This document shows, piece by piece, positions 32,901-41,834 of a stretch of DNA of 51,287 nt (its first letter is position 1; the number at the start of each line of letters is the position of its first letter). A model generated the notes under the pieces. It was not told the DNA's origin. It searched no databases and saw only the letters and a program-made list of their open reading frames with translations. The DNA comes from Microcoleus sp. FACHB-61 (GTDB lineage: Bacteria > Cyanobacteriota > Cyanobacteriia > Cyanobacteriales > Microcoleaceae). The DNA lies in NCBI GenBank assembly GCA_014695295.1, contig JACJNY010000081.1:1-51287 (forward strand), given 5' to 3'. Made by a program: the position numbers and the translations under genes.

Positions 32901-33674
32901 ATGTCACAAAATTCTTGGAATACAGCTCTTTATGAGAAAAATCATGCTTTTGTTTGGCAGTACGGCGAATCGCTTTTAGAATTACTCGCTCCGAAGGCTG
33001 CTGAACAAATTCTGGATTTGGGCTGCGGTACCGGACAGTTAACTGAAAAGATTGCTCAAAGTGGTGCTTTTGTGCAAGGTATTGATTCATCTTTGTCGAT
33101 GATTTCCACGGCAAAAGTAAACTATCCTCACATTAACTTCGCTGCCGCAGATGCCAGGAGTTTTCAAGTAGAAGAGCCGTTAGATGCTGTGTTTTCTAAT
33201 GCGGTTTTGCACTGGATTAAACAGCCGGATGCTGTGATTAATTGTGTGGAAAAAGCGCTGAAGCCGGGAGGACGTTTTGTGGCTGAGTTTGGCGGTAAGG
33301 GGAACGTGGGGGCGATCGTCCGCGCACTTTTGAGTGTTTTGTCAGAAATTGGCTGTGAGGAGCCTGAAGCGCTTAATCCTTGGTATTTTCCGAGTATTGG
33401 CGAGTATGCTGGGCTTTTGGAAAAGCAGGGATTTGATGTGGGTTATGCGGTTTTGTTTGATCGACCGACTCCCCTAGAAGGTGGCAGCGCGGGTATGGTA
33501 AATTGGATTGAAATGTTTGCTGGCGGGTTTTTGTCGGGGTTGTCTGATGATGTGCGATCGCAGGTAATTAACTCCGTTGAAGAGCGTTTGCGATCGGCGC
33601 TGTACCGCGATGGTAATTGGATTGCAGATTATCGCCGAATTCGCGTTGTTGCTGTCAAAAATTCCTCACGGTAA
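32901..33674 (+). CDS. class I SAM-dependent methyltransferase (Tam/UbiE-like)
   Basis: 257 residues. Motif I ILDLGCGTGQLTEKIA near 37-52, VQGIDSSLSMISTAK, FAAADARSF, then DAVFSNAVLHWIKQPDAV and ALKPGGRFVAEFGG. The AVLHWI segment is typical of trans-aconitate methyltransferase and related small-molecule methyltransferases. GAGGGAG lies 6 bases before the ATG. Soluble, stand-alone. Substrate unknown. Confidence 0.85.
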   Translation: MSQNSWNTALYEKNHAFVWQYGESLLELLAPKAAEQILDLGCGTGQLTEKIAQSGAFVQGIDSSLSMISTAKVNYPHINFAAADARSFQVEEPLDAVFSNAVLHWIKQPDAVINCVEKALKPGGRFVAEFGGKGNVGAIVRALLSVLSEIGCEEPEALNPWYFPSIGEYAGLLEKQGFDVGYAVLFDRPTPLEGGSAGMVNWIEMFAGGFLSGLSDDVRSQVINSVEERLRSALYRDGNWIADYRRIRVVAVKNSSR

Positions 33675-33772
33675 ATCTTAGTGATTAGTAATTGCGATCG
33701 GATATTGAAAGCGCTACTACACCAAGTTTCGTACGCCGAGGCGGACTCAAAGAGTAAAGAATTTTACAGGAC

Positions 33773-33863
33773 TTATGCTGCATAGCCAATTTTTACATGA
33801 CCCATAGTAGTAAGGTGCGTATTTCGCACCCTACTACTAGCGTTTCTGCGTAAGTCCTGTAAA
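33773..33863. repeat. 91-bp MITE-like element
   Basis: Terminal inverted repeats TTTACAGGACTTATGC (33773-33788) and GCGTAAGTCCTGTAAA (33848-33863) differ at one base. Inside is a second palindrome, AGTAGTAAGGTGCG and CGCACCCTACTACT. Nested hairpins, no coding capacity, between convergent genes. Confidence 0.8.
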
Positions 33864-33929
33864 TATCAGCAGTTAATTTAGGGCTAACTATATGATAAGT
33901 TGGTCAGCTCACCACTGATTGTCCTGAAT

Positions 33930-34691
33930 TTAGAAACCCTGAACGGAAACAATACTGCTTTGTAGGTCATTAGGCGTTACATCCTCTACAAAACCTAAAA
34001 TCGCGTTAGAATTCCTGACTCTGATTAGAGTCCCTGAAACTGGTTCGCTAAATTCGCTGAGAAAAGCTGGAGGGAAGAATGCTTGTAAAGCTTGCGGGAA
34101 ATCGAACCTAACTGTTAGTGTTACATTCTGTAGCGGCTCCAACACTATATCATTGACCGTTAAGTCACTCGCTAATCCAATGCGATCTAAATCAGGATCA
34201 AAACGTGCGATTCTATCACTAGAATTGATATCTGTAGTGGCAGGATCTATTCCTAGAACGCATAAATTATTGCCCAACTCACAATTTAATAAGTCTCTGC
34301 CCAAGCCGCCAACCAGAGTGTTATTCCCATCTCCGCCGCCTAAAAGATCATTGCCTCTCCCCCCAAATAAAATATCATCGCCAGCGTCTCCCGTAAGGAA
34401 ATCAGCATCTAGACCACCACTGAGGCAGTCATTTCCCTCATTTCCATACAGGGCATCTCTTCCTTTTCCCCCAAATAAAGAATCGTTGCCTGCCAAACCT
34501 CGGAGAATATCTTCCCCTTCATTTCCCAGGATTAACTCACTAGCCCCTGAGCCCTCTACTGTATCGTTGCCATCAAGCGCCCAAGCTCCTAAAGGGAAGT
34601 TTATTAGATCTCCAGAAAAAAGTTGAATTCCTTCCGAGGTGTTGTCGCCAATTAAGCGCAATGTCCCTGACGCATCCGGTTTTAAAGCCAT
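33930..34691 (-). CDS. RTX-type calcium-binding repeat protein
   Basis: 253 residues from the ATG at 34691 (the frame is open to a TTG at 34742). The middle has about nine GGxGxDxLx nonapeptides (GNEGEDILRGLAGNDSLFGG, GGRGNDLLGGGDGNNTLVGG) that fold into a calcium-binding beta-roll. The end (DRIARFDPDLDRIGLASDL, then VRNSNAILGFVEDV) is a domain commonly found after such repeats in cyanobacterial secreted proteins. RTX proteins usually leave by a type I exporter using a C-terminal signal; no exporter genes are nearby. Surface or extracellular role inferred. Confidence 0.85.
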   Translation of the reverse strand: MALKPDASGTLRLIGDNTSEGIQLFSGDLINFPLGAWALDGNDTVEGSGASELILGNEGEDILRGLAGNDSLFGGKGRDALYGNEGNDCLSGGLDADFLTGDAGDDILFGGRGNDLLGGGDGNNTLVGGLGRDLLNCELGNNLCVLGIDPATTDINSSDRIARFDPDLDRIGLASDLTVNDIVLEPLQNVTLTVRFDFPQALQAFFPPAFLSEFSEPVSGTLIRVRNSNAILGFVEDVTPNDLQSSIVSVQGF

Positions 34692-34767
34692 AGCTAAAAT
34701 CTCTGTGTGTTGGTAGATTACTAACCCTACTAATTGAGCCAATACTGGCTCACAAGTTTGCCCCTAT

Positions 34768-35646
34768 TCAATTAGAACCGTATTCAATATAACTCGAAAC
34801 GGTATTTTCCAAAAGCATAGCAACAGTCATCGGCCCGATTCCTCCCGGCACCGGCGTGATAAATTCGGCTACTGTTTTAACAGCATTAAAATCAACATCT
34901 CCGGCCAAACGACTCGTACCGTCTGGATTGACGACGCGGTTAATACCGACATCAATTACTACTGATCCAGGTTTGACCATATTAGGTGTAATCATTTCTG
35001 TGCGGCCGACTGCGGCTATTAAAATATCGGCTTGATTGGTAATCGCTTCTAGGTTTTGCGTCCGCGAATGAGCTACAGTAACAGTACAGTCGGCTTCTAA
35101 CAGCATCAGCGCCATCGGTTTACCTACCAAAATACTCCGTCCCAAAACAACGGCATTTTTTCCTTTTAAATCAATCTGGTATTCCTGCAATAACCGCATC
35201 ACTCCGGCGGGAGTACAACTCCGCAAACCTTCCTCCCCGCGCACGAGACGGCCTAAATTTACAGGGTGAAGTCCGTCAGCATCTTTATCGGGAGCAATTT
35301 GATACAGCAGCGAAATTGCATCTAAGTGTTCTGGTAGCGGTAATTGAACTAAAATGCCATCTACTCGATCGTCCTCGTTGAGTGCACGAATTGCAAGTTC
35401 TAGTTCGGCTTGAGTGGCGTTTGCGGGGTAATGCTGGCCGAAGGAAGCTATGCCAACTTTAGCGCAGGCTCGCTCTTTGTTGCGCACATAGGCCGCGCTG
35501 GCTGGGTTGTCGCCCACCATCAGCACCGCAAGTCCGGGAGGACGCCCCTTTTGGGGTTGTAGGGCGCGAACTCGATCGCTCAGCTCGGTTTGAATCTTTG
35601 TCGCTAAAGCTTTGCCATCTAGTATTTGAGCAGTTTTGGCATCCAT
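34768..35646 (-). CDS. folD: methylenetetrahydrofolate dehydrogenase / cyclohydrolase
   Basis: 292 residues, bifunctional one-carbon enzyme. Seen: YVRNKERACAKVGI with the catalytic lysine K57, VDGILVQLPLPEHLD, DKDADGLHPVN, CTPAGVMRLL, the NADP-loop VVLGRSILVGKPMALML, and PVPGGIGPMTVAMLLENT near the end. Complete, with the ATG at 35646. It precedes the RTX gene in the same direction but across a repeat-free 76-base gap, so it is likely separate. In many cyanobacteria folD lies next to crtE; here 3.8 kb of accessory genes lie between (from memory, to be confirmed). Confidence 0.97.
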   Translation of the reverse strand: MDAKTAQILDGKALATKIQTELSDRVRALQPQKGRPPGLAVLMVGDNPASAAYVRNKERACAKVGIASFGQHYPANATQAELELAIRALNEDDRVDGILVQLPLPEHLDAISLLYQIAPDKDADGLHPVNLGRLVRGEEGLRSCTPAGVMRLLQEYQIDLKGKNAVVLGRSILVGKPMALMLLEADCTVTVAHSRTQNLEAITNQADILIAAVGRTEMITPNMVKPGSVVIDVGINRVVNPDGTSRLAGDVDFNAVKTVAEFITPVPGGIGPMTVAMLLENTVSSYIEYGSN

Positions 35647-35790
35647 TGTAGACTCTGGGTTAGGGGCTGACGATTTTAGATTTTAGCTTAATCCCCGTCA
35701 AGGACTACACTAGAGAAATTTCTTACTTGCGATCGATTCTTTGGATTCTGTTAAAGTAAGTCGTATCTCAAATCTCAAATCAGTTGACCA

Positions 35791-36216
35791 ATGACTACTG
35801 CAATTAAGCAAGTTTGGGTTCAAAGATTCTGCACCGGCTCTTTGTCGCTAGTCCTCGCCAGCGGTTTTTTCAGTTGTGGCAATTTACCCATGTCTCAACT
35901 CAATCTTGGTTTTAATGTTGCTAGCATTGGCGACATTCAACAAAAGCGGCAAGTCGATGGTGAAGTTTATCTCCGGGGAAAGGTGGAAAATCGCGCTCCG
36001 TTTGTGGGGAATGCGGCTTATCAGCTTCAAGACGGTACGGGTACGATTTGGGTTTTAACTAACGAAGCTTTGCCCCAGCTTGGCGATGAAGTGTTGCTCA
36101 AGGGAGAAGTCCGCTACAAGAGTATTACTCTGAAGGAATTGGCAGGAAAGGATTTAGGTGAAGTTTATGTTGAGGAAATGGAACAATTAAAGCGCTCTCC
36201 AGCGGCAAATAAATAA
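35791..36216 (+). CDS. exported OB-fold protein
   Basis: 141 residues. A signal-like N-terminus (TGSLSLVLASGFFSCGNL) ends in a cysteine at position 30, a possible but non-ideal lipobox. The mature part is an OB-fold: VYLRGKVENRAPFVGNAAYQ, LQDGTGTIWVLTNE, GDEVLLKGEVRYK, of the kind found in small periplasmic nucleic-acid- or ligand-binding proteins. Divergent from folD. Function unknown. Confidence 0.65.
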   Translation: MTTAIKQVWVQRFCTGSLSLVLASGFFSCGNLPMSQLNLGFNVASIGDIQQKRQVDGEVYLRGKVENRAPFVGNAAYQLQDGTGTIWVLTNEALPQLGDEVLLKGEVRYKSITLKELAGKDLGEVYVEEMEQLKRSPAANK

Positions 36217-36469
36217 AAATAGCAATATGCTAATTTGTTTCAATAATTAAGTACGTCCATTCCATAAAAATCAAAGGTTTTTACTTGCGCCCAAGCGCTG
36301 TGGGTATGTTTATTTATGCTGAAAGTCGATCGACTATAATATCCCGGCCGGGGCGGGTTTATCGGCTCTTTTGTTTATATGACACATTAGGGTGAACCTG
36401 CGCCTACTACACCAACTTCTCCCTTATCTCTTAGATAACTTCTTCCCTCTTCCTTTTATCGTCAATATC

Positions 36470-36507
36470 CATCCGTTAAATCCCCTACATTGCTCGTTGC
36501 CGAACTT
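36470..36507 (-). repeat. two-block repeat, also at 48512-48552
   Basis: On the minus strand: AAGTTCGGCAACG, 10 bases, GGGATTTAACGGATG. The same blocks, spaced by 13 bases, lie at 48512-48552 over the end of the second FkbM gene. This copy abuts the Nudix start codon. Confidence 0.65.
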
Positions 36508-36511
36508 TCTT

Positions 36512-36934
36512 ATGACTAAAATTCACGTTGCGATCGCGATTTTGTACCGAGACGGCAAGTTTCTCTGCCAGTTGCGGGACGATATTCCTAATATCAGGTA
36601 TCCCGGACATTGGGCTTTGTTTGGCGGACACATGGAACCGGGAGAAACTGCGGAAGTGGCTGTTTTGCGGGAATTATCAGAGGAAATTGGCCATGCTCCT
36701 GCAAGTGTTTCTTTTTTCTGTTGCGATACAGAAGCAGATGTTGTTCGCCACGTTTTTCATGCACAACTTAGTGCGGATGTCAAGGATTTAGTTTTGCAGG
36801 AGGGTTGGGATATGAAGTTGTTGACACCGGAGCAGATTCGGGCCGGCAAATGCTATTCTGAGCAGTCAAGAGATGTGCGGCCTTTTGGCATTGCTCACCA
36901 GCGTATTTTATTAAATTTTATTGAGTCGATTTGA
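36512..36934 (+). CDS. Nudix hydrolase
   Basis: 140 residues from the ATG at 36512 (TKIHVAIAILYRDGKFL). The frame is open upstream to 36392, but that part overlaps a dispersed repeat. The Nudix box is perfect: G39x5E45x7REUxEExGU, ending REL-SEEIG at 53-60. It hydrolyses a nucleoside diphosphate linked to something else. FFCCDTEADVVRHVFHAQL is the usual post-box strand. Stand-alone; probable house-cleaning role. Confidence 0.9.
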   Translation: MTKIHVAIAILYRDGKFLCQLRDDIPNIRYPGHWALFGGHMEPGETAEVAVLRELSEEIGHAPASVSFFCCDTEADVVRHVFHAQLSADVKDLVLQEGWDMKLLTPEQIRAGKCYSEQSRDVRPFGIAHQRILLNFIESI

Positions 36935-36946
36935 GAAAATTGCCGC

Positions 36947-37026
36947 GCACCCTACATTGCAGAGGTTTGAGCAGGGAGATATTCGTAGGGTGCTCTTGGG
37001 CCGTGCACCCTAGATTGCAGGGGTTT
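36947..37026 (+). repeat. direct repeat GCACCCTACATTGCAGAGGTTT
   Basis: Two 22-base copies at 36947-36968 and 37005-37026 (20 of 22 match) filling the spacer between the convergent Nudix and leuD genes, with a GTAGGGTGC in opposite orientation between them. Confidence 0.75.
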
Positions 37027-37032
37027 TAACAG

Positions 37033-37581
37033 TTAAGAGCGAGCCGCAATCATTCCCGTTTGGCGCGCGTAGTCAAACAGCCCTCCAGCATCAATCACTG
37101 GCCCGACATCTCCTAGAGGCTTGAGGGAATAAGTTAGATTTTGAGTGTGGTTGATAATTCGATCGCCCGCAAAGTCGATCGTCACTTCTTCGCCCGTTAC
37201 AAACAAGTCGCAGAGCCGCTCAACTGATTCGATCGGGTACAATTCGCCAGTAGCCGAGCAATTGCGAAAGAAAATGCGTGCGTAAGACAAAGCCACCACT
37301 GCTGTGACGCCGGCGGCCCCCAGAGCGATCGGAGCGTGTTCCCGCGAAGAACCGCAGCCAAAATTTTCGCCAGCTATTATAATCGGATACCGGGTTTTTT
37401 GTTCACCGGATTCGATAAACTTACCGTAGCGATCGGGCAACCCAATCATAGCGTAACTGCCTAGTTTCTCGTACTCGTCCGGCTTCGAGGGAACCAGGGT
37501 CAGGTATTCGGCAGGGATAATTTGATCTGTGTCGATGTTGTCGTCTACAACAAAAATTTGACCGCTAATTACTTTACCCAT
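37033..37581 (-). CDS. leuD: 3-isopropylmalate dehydratase small subunit
   Basis: 182 residues of the aconitase C-domain (swivel) family. NIDTDQIIPAEYL at 15-27 and GENFGCGSSREHAPIALGAA near 70-90 are the diagnostic motifs, with IDFAGDRIIN further on. It works with LeuC in leucine synthesis, isomerising 2- to 3-isopropylmalate. leuC is not in the window. The short length without a long C-terminal extension suits LeuD of the archaeal/cyanobacterial type. Confidence 0.9.
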   Translation of the reverse strand: MGKVISGQIFVVDDNIDTDQIIPAEYLTLVPSKPDEYEKLGSYAMIGLPDRYGKFIESGEQKTRYPIIIAGENFGCGSSREHAPIALGAAGVTAVVALSYARIFFRNCSATGELYPIESVERLCDLFVTGEEVTIDFAGDRIINHTQNLTYSLKPLGDVGPVIDAGGLFDYARQTGMIAARS

Positions 37582-37759
37582 AGTTTATTTCCTGTTAGCC
37601 TCGCTCGATGCTGTGGCGATAATTTTAAGTGGATCGGTATGCAAGATTTGCATCTGTTCATTTTAACCTGGCAGTGTCAGTGATAACCTGTATGAGTAAA
37701 AATTAGATCCGAGACTTTCGGTTAACAATTAACAGCTTGCTAAGCGTCAAGATAGTTTT

Positions 37760-38635
37760 ATGGCAAATCCAATAGATGACATTGCTCGACAAGCTCGCCA
37801 GGGTTCGGTTGCATCGATTATTCAAATCCTTAATGACGAACTGGCACAGGTAGGCGTAAGAGCCCGAGCCGTGTTTGCAGACGGGGTGCTGCAACTGCTG
37901 TGCGAAGCTGCAACACCCCAACTGCTCGAACAGTCTAGCTTGGTCGATGGAGTCCGAGAAATTTTGGAGCGCATTTCGCCCCACAATATTCGCCGAGTCA
38001 ACATCAACAGCCGGCTTGTCCGAGAACACCAACTGCTGTGGCTCGAAGAAATTAGCCGCGATCCCGAGAATCAACTGTTGTGGTCTCAAGAAATTAAACT
38101 CAGAAAGCCTAATTTGTTTAAGCGTTTAGCCACCGCCCATCACGAACGCCAAGCTCTCTCCGGCAAGCGAGCTTTGCCGAGAATGGCTGTACCTCGCTCG
38201 ATGCAGCAACCGCGGCAATTTCAGCGCGGTATCGTCGGCGGCATCAGTTTGACCGTGCTTTTGCTCGCCGCAGCGGCCGCCATTCACAAAGGGCTCAATT
38301 CCCAAGTGCCAAACAGCACACAGGCCACCACCCAAGCAGTTGCCACTGGCGCTCCCTCGGAGGCAAAACCTGCTTTGAAAATTTCTAAAGAGACTGTTAA
38401 TTCTGCTGTTGACTCTTTTGCCCAAGCAGTGCGAGTAGCCGAACAAGCAGCCACCGAGGGCAAAACCGCTCAATCTCGCGAGGATTGGTTAGTCGTAGCT
38501 GCTAAGTGGCAGCAAGCTTCGGATTTGATGGCCGCCGTACCCTCCAAGCATCCCCGCTACACAACGGCTGTTAACCGGACGGCACTTTACCGCCAAAATA
38601 GCGATAAAGCCCAACAGGAAGCACAAAATAAGTAA
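37760..38635 (+). CDS. conserved cyanobacterial membrane-anchored protein
   Basis: 291 residues. A cytoplasmic N-terminal domain (about 1-115; IDDIARQARQGSVASIIQIL, LLCEAATPQLLEQSSLVDGV, then NINSRLVREHQLLWLEEISR), a basic linker, one membrane helix at about 157-176, and a polar helical C-terminus (VDSFAQAVRVAEQAATEGKT, REDWLVVAAKWQQASDLMAA). The last part resembles single-repeat helical pairs. No enzymatic motif. The stop codon overlaps AAGGAGG, which could serve a short downstream ORF. Confidence 0.7.
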   Translation: MANPIDDIARQARQGSVASIIQILNDELAQVGVRARAVFADGVLQLLCEAATPQLLEQSSLVDGVREILERISPHNIRRVNINSRLVREHQLLWLEEISRDPENQLLWSQEIKLRKPNLFKRLATAHHERQALSGKRALPRMAVPRSMQQPRQFQRGIVGGISLTVLLLAAAAAIHKGLNSQVPNSTQATTQAVATGAPSEAKPALKISKETVNSAVDSFAQAVRVAEQAATEGKTAQSREDWLVVAAKWQQASDLMAAVPSKHPRYTTAVNRTALYRQNSDKAQQEAQNK

Positions 38636-38641
38636 GGAGGT

Positions 38642-38782
38642 ATGTCGGATAAATCTAACAATAGAGTTTCCCCTGCTGCTCTAGGAGTTGTGAAAAATGA
38701 GTTTTTGAGCAAAAACTCGGAAACGCTCAGCTCTGTTATGAGTGAGAATTTTGGGAGTTTGAATTTTTGCGATCGGCGTTAG
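38642..38782 (+). CDS. possible 46-residue ORF
   Basis: Starts SDKSNNRVSPAALGVVKNEF and ends SLNFCDRR. The AAGGAGG overlapping the previous stop is only one base from this ATG, too near for efficient initiation. A hairpin (GAGTTTTT, GAGC, AAAAACTC at 38699-38718) lies inside. Either a coupled micro-protein or the 3' region of the previous gene. Confidence 0.2.
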   Translation: MSDKSNNRVSPAALGVVKNEFLSKNSETLSSVMSENFGSLNFCDRR

Positions 38783-39164
38783 TCGATCGGCGGATTTGTA
38801 TCACAATAAAAATTTGTTAGGATCACACACTTAAATAGGAAACATCACAGAGTGAGGAGAGGGGTGTCACTAAGCGGTCTCTAGAAAAGCTTCATACTAC
38901 CAATAACGGTCAAAATTAGCGGGAATGGGATTTATTCTCACCCGGTAAAGGATGGTAAAGTTCATCCCGTACAGATCGAAGGATAGAAAACAGGAAAATA
39001 GAACTCAGTCTGATCTGAGTATATTTTCACATATCTAGTGACCCGCCGACAAGCTGCGCAAACACAGAAAGCAAGCTCATAACAGTCAAGCCGACAGTTA
39101 TGGATAGGTTCTATATTTGCAGCGCGAGCCGGCTCAAACATCTTAGAATAAAGGCTTGGTTGCC
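38783..39164. other. leader region of the GAF histidine kinase
   Basis: About 380 bases with no gene. Short complementary stretches (GGATTTATTCTCACCCGG, AAAGGATGGTAAAGTTCATCC near 38950-38970; CAGTCTGATCTGAG near 39006-39019) could fold. No riboswitch class is recognised; a long transcribed leader or an unlisted small RNA cannot be excluded. Confidence 0.35.
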
Positions 39165-41393
39165 ATGATCGATCGCCAGGGAAATCAAGAGTTTACTTCG
39201 ATCGACCGATCGCAGTCAGAGTCTTGCACTTTGCATTTACCGCAAATCCCAGAACCAGTATCAATCCAAAAATTTCTGGATCGTCTTATGCAGTACCAGG
39301 TCGATCCTGCCCTCCTCGGGCGACAAATTTGCCAAATTCTCGCGACCAGCTTCGATCGAGAAATTCTGCTGCTGCAAATAGCAAATACTTTAGGGGTTGC
39401 ATGGGGGGCAGATTTCTGTTTAGTTGCTGCTGTGGTTGACCAGAAAGTAGTAAATCCGAATGCTTACTGGCAAAATAGGAGCGATCGCCCAAATGCTGCC
39501 GATGCTGCAGCGGATTCAACTCAAACACCGGAACACTCCCAAACCACAAAATTAAAATCGCCTAGCATATCACTCGAACATCCCATCTGGGCAAACGTGC
39601 TAGCAAACGGCGAGATAGTGGCGATATCCGACTCTCAAGATAGTCTGGCAGCTTCATCGCTTAATTCCCCTGTGACACCGCTGCCTTTTCGGGCAATTTT
39701 GGCAGGGCCTGCGCGATTTGGAGGGGCTGTAAATGGCATGATGATTCTTGGTAAGTCGCACCCTCACGAGTGGTCGGCAGCCGATCGGCAGCGCCTAGAA
39801 ACAGCATCGGACGCGATCGGCATCGCGATTTCTCACATTCAAAAAACTCAAGAAATTGCCAGCTTAAACGAACAGTTAAAGCGACAAGCTAAATACAAAA
39901 ATCTACTCATGTCAGTTGCTGCATCGATCGAGACAAATTCAGAAGTCGATCGAATATTGCAGCAAGTTATTGAAAATACCGTCGATACCCTGGAAGTAGA
40001 TAGAGGTCAAATCCTGCTATTGAAATATACAGATCCTCTATTTAAAGCTCGCTCCCCCAATCAAACGCCCAAAGCCAAAGTCGAATTAGTTTGCGAATCC
40101 GTTCTGAAAAAAGATGCCAACAAACAGGAAATAGCACAAAGCGGTGAGGTAAAAAAAAGCTCGAAAGCCCCAACAAAAAACAAGGAAAAAAATGCTAATT
40201 CCCAATCGAAAATCCCAAACTCAAAACCAAATAACTATCCCGCTTTTTGGCTGTCGGAATCTAATTTGTGCGGCAAAGCATTCCACAGCGTACCCAAACC
40301 CTTCGCCCTCGCTGACGCAGGCGAATTAATCGGCAAGGAACAAGAGGGAGCCACAGAAATTTTGAAACTCCAAGGCATTCGCGGCTTGCTGCTGGTTCCC
40401 CTCACGGGCGGTCCCTGCCAGGAAACAGTCTTGGGGTTCTTGGTTTTGCAGCACTCCGAGCCGCGCGCTTGGAACCCTGAAGAATTAGAAGTTCTGGAAT
40501 CAGTCAGCGCTCAAGCGAGCAAGATGATTGTCCAAACTCAGACGCTTAAGGAAGTGCAAACCCTACTCTTCGACAGAACTGCTCAGTTGCAGCAAAGTCT
40601 CGACGTGCAGGGGAAACTGTACGAACAATCTGGCAATCAACTAGAGCAAATGCGCAAATTGAAGGTGATTAAAGACGAGTTTCTCAGCACTCTGAGTCAC
40701 GAGTTGCGCACCCCTTTAACCATCATGAAGCTGGCGATTCTGATGCTCAAACAAGCTGAACTGCCGTCAGCGAGTCGGGCTAAGTATCTCGACATTCTAG
40801 AGCAGCAGTGTTCTAAGGAAACTGCTCTGGTTAACGATTTGCTGACCCTCAAGCAGTTTGAGCCTCAGCAAGTCCCGATTTCTCTAATCAAAATCGATCT
40901 CAACCGTTTATTTCAAGATTTAGCTGGGGATTTTGAAAAACAGTGGGCGGATAAGCAATTGACTCTGAAGGTGGATTTGCCCAAGTTGACCCCTTGCTGG
41001 GAAACCGACCCGGACATTCTCAATCGGGTGCTGCTGGAACTGCTGACGAATGCTGGAAAATACTCTGCTTCTGGAACAGCGGTAGTTTTGGAGGCGTCTG
41101 AGGCAGCCGGCTATATTGTCCTGAGCGTTTCTAATTTCGGGTCCGGCATTTCTGCTGCTGATTTGCCCCACATCTTTGACAAGTTCCGCCGCGGCACTGG
41201 CATTACTGACCAAGCTATCGCCGGTACGGGTTTGGGTCTGGCTCTGGTAAAGTCTTTAGTGCAGCACTTGAATGGTACTATTGATGTATCTAGCTGTCCG
41301 GCAGAAAGTTCAGAAGCTGACGAGTTGTGGCGCACATCTTTTACTCTGACTCTGCCACAATTTCCAGCGGAACTCTGTAATCTAGAAGAATAG
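39165..41393 (+). CDS. GAF-domain sensor histidine kinase
   Basis: 742 residues from the ATG at 39165 (the frame starts at a TTG, 39156). Two GAF domains, at about 60-230 (ILLLQIANTLGVAWGADFCL) and about 245-460 (SVAASIETNSEVDRILQQVI), the second split by a lysine-rich low-complexity insert (QSGEVKKSSKAPTKNKEKNA). A coiled-coil follows, then HisKA with the phosphorylated His512 in LSHELRTP and HATPase_c with N box LLELLTNAGKYS, G1 FGSGISA and G2 GTGLGLALV. No membrane segment, so a soluble sensor. No usual bilin-binding cysteine pattern is evident. No cognate response regulator adjacent. Confidence 0.9.
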   Translation: MIDRQGNQEFTSIDRSQSESCTLHLPQIPEPVSIQKFLDRLMQYQVDPALLGRQICQILATSFDREILLLQIANTLGVAWGADFCLVAAVVDQKVVNPNAYWQNRSDRPNAADAAADSTQTPEHSQTTKLKSPSISLEHPIWANVLANGEIVAISDSQDSLAASSLNSPVTPLPFRAILAGPARFGGAVNGMMILGKSHPHEWSAADRQRLETASDAIGIAISHIQKTQEIASLNEQLKRQAKYKNLLMSVAASIETNSEVDRILQQVIENTVDTLEVDRGQILLLKYTDPLFKARSPNQTPKAKVELVCESVLKKDANKQEIAQSGEVKKSSKAPTKNKEKNANSQSKIPNSKPNNYPAFWLSESNLCGKAFHSVPKPFALADAGELIGKEQEGATEILKLQGIRGLLLVPLTGGPCQETVLGFLVLQHSEPRAWNPEELEVLESVSAQASKMIVQTQTLKEVQTLLFDRTAQLQQSLDVQGKLYEQSGNQLEQMRKLKVIKDEFLSTLSHELRTPLTIMKLAILMLKQAELPSASRAKYLDILEQQCSKETALVNDLLTLKQFEPQQVPISLIKIDLNRLFQDLAGDFEKQWADKQLTLKVDLPKLTPCWETDPDILNRVLLELLTNAGKYSASGTAVVLEASEAAGYIVLSVSNFGSGISAADLPHIFDKFRRGTGITDQAIAGTGLGLALVKSLVQHLNGTIDVSSCPAESSEADELWRTSFTLTLPQFPAELCNLEE

Positions 41394-41834
41394 TTAGGTT
41401 GAGAAGCTGCTGGGAATTGGCAGCGAACAGGCGAAACGAGAAGGCTTGCCAGAAGAGGGAGATTGGGAAATGTGGTAAACGCTACCAAGTCCTCTTTTTT
41501 GAATTGTTTGTCTGGTTGCCGTCTAAATTGCCGGTTCTCGATTGCTGATTTTCCCCAGGACTTATATGATGTTTGTTATTGGCTCGTAATTAGCGCGTTT
41601 TTGTAATGAGTACGACCGTCCTCTATTTATGAATTAATAAGGACTTGCATTCGTTACTACGAACTTAATTATAATTGTATAGTCGGAGATGATATTACGC
41701 AGTATAGACCAAAGAAACAGAGTTTTTTAACTGTTTCAAAGGCCTGCAACCCGTCTTTTCGTACAAGCGGGTTTCTGCGTCCTGGATTGTCCCCTAAAAA
41801 TTGTCACGGTGCATGGAATTCGATCGCCAATATT
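41394..41834. other. intergenic region
   Basis: 440 bases. AACCCGTCTTTTCGTACAAG and CGGGTTTCT around 41747-41776 resemble the AGAAACCCG repeat family. A TTG-initiated extension of the next gene begins at 41787. No gene or RNA recognised. Confidence 0.4.
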
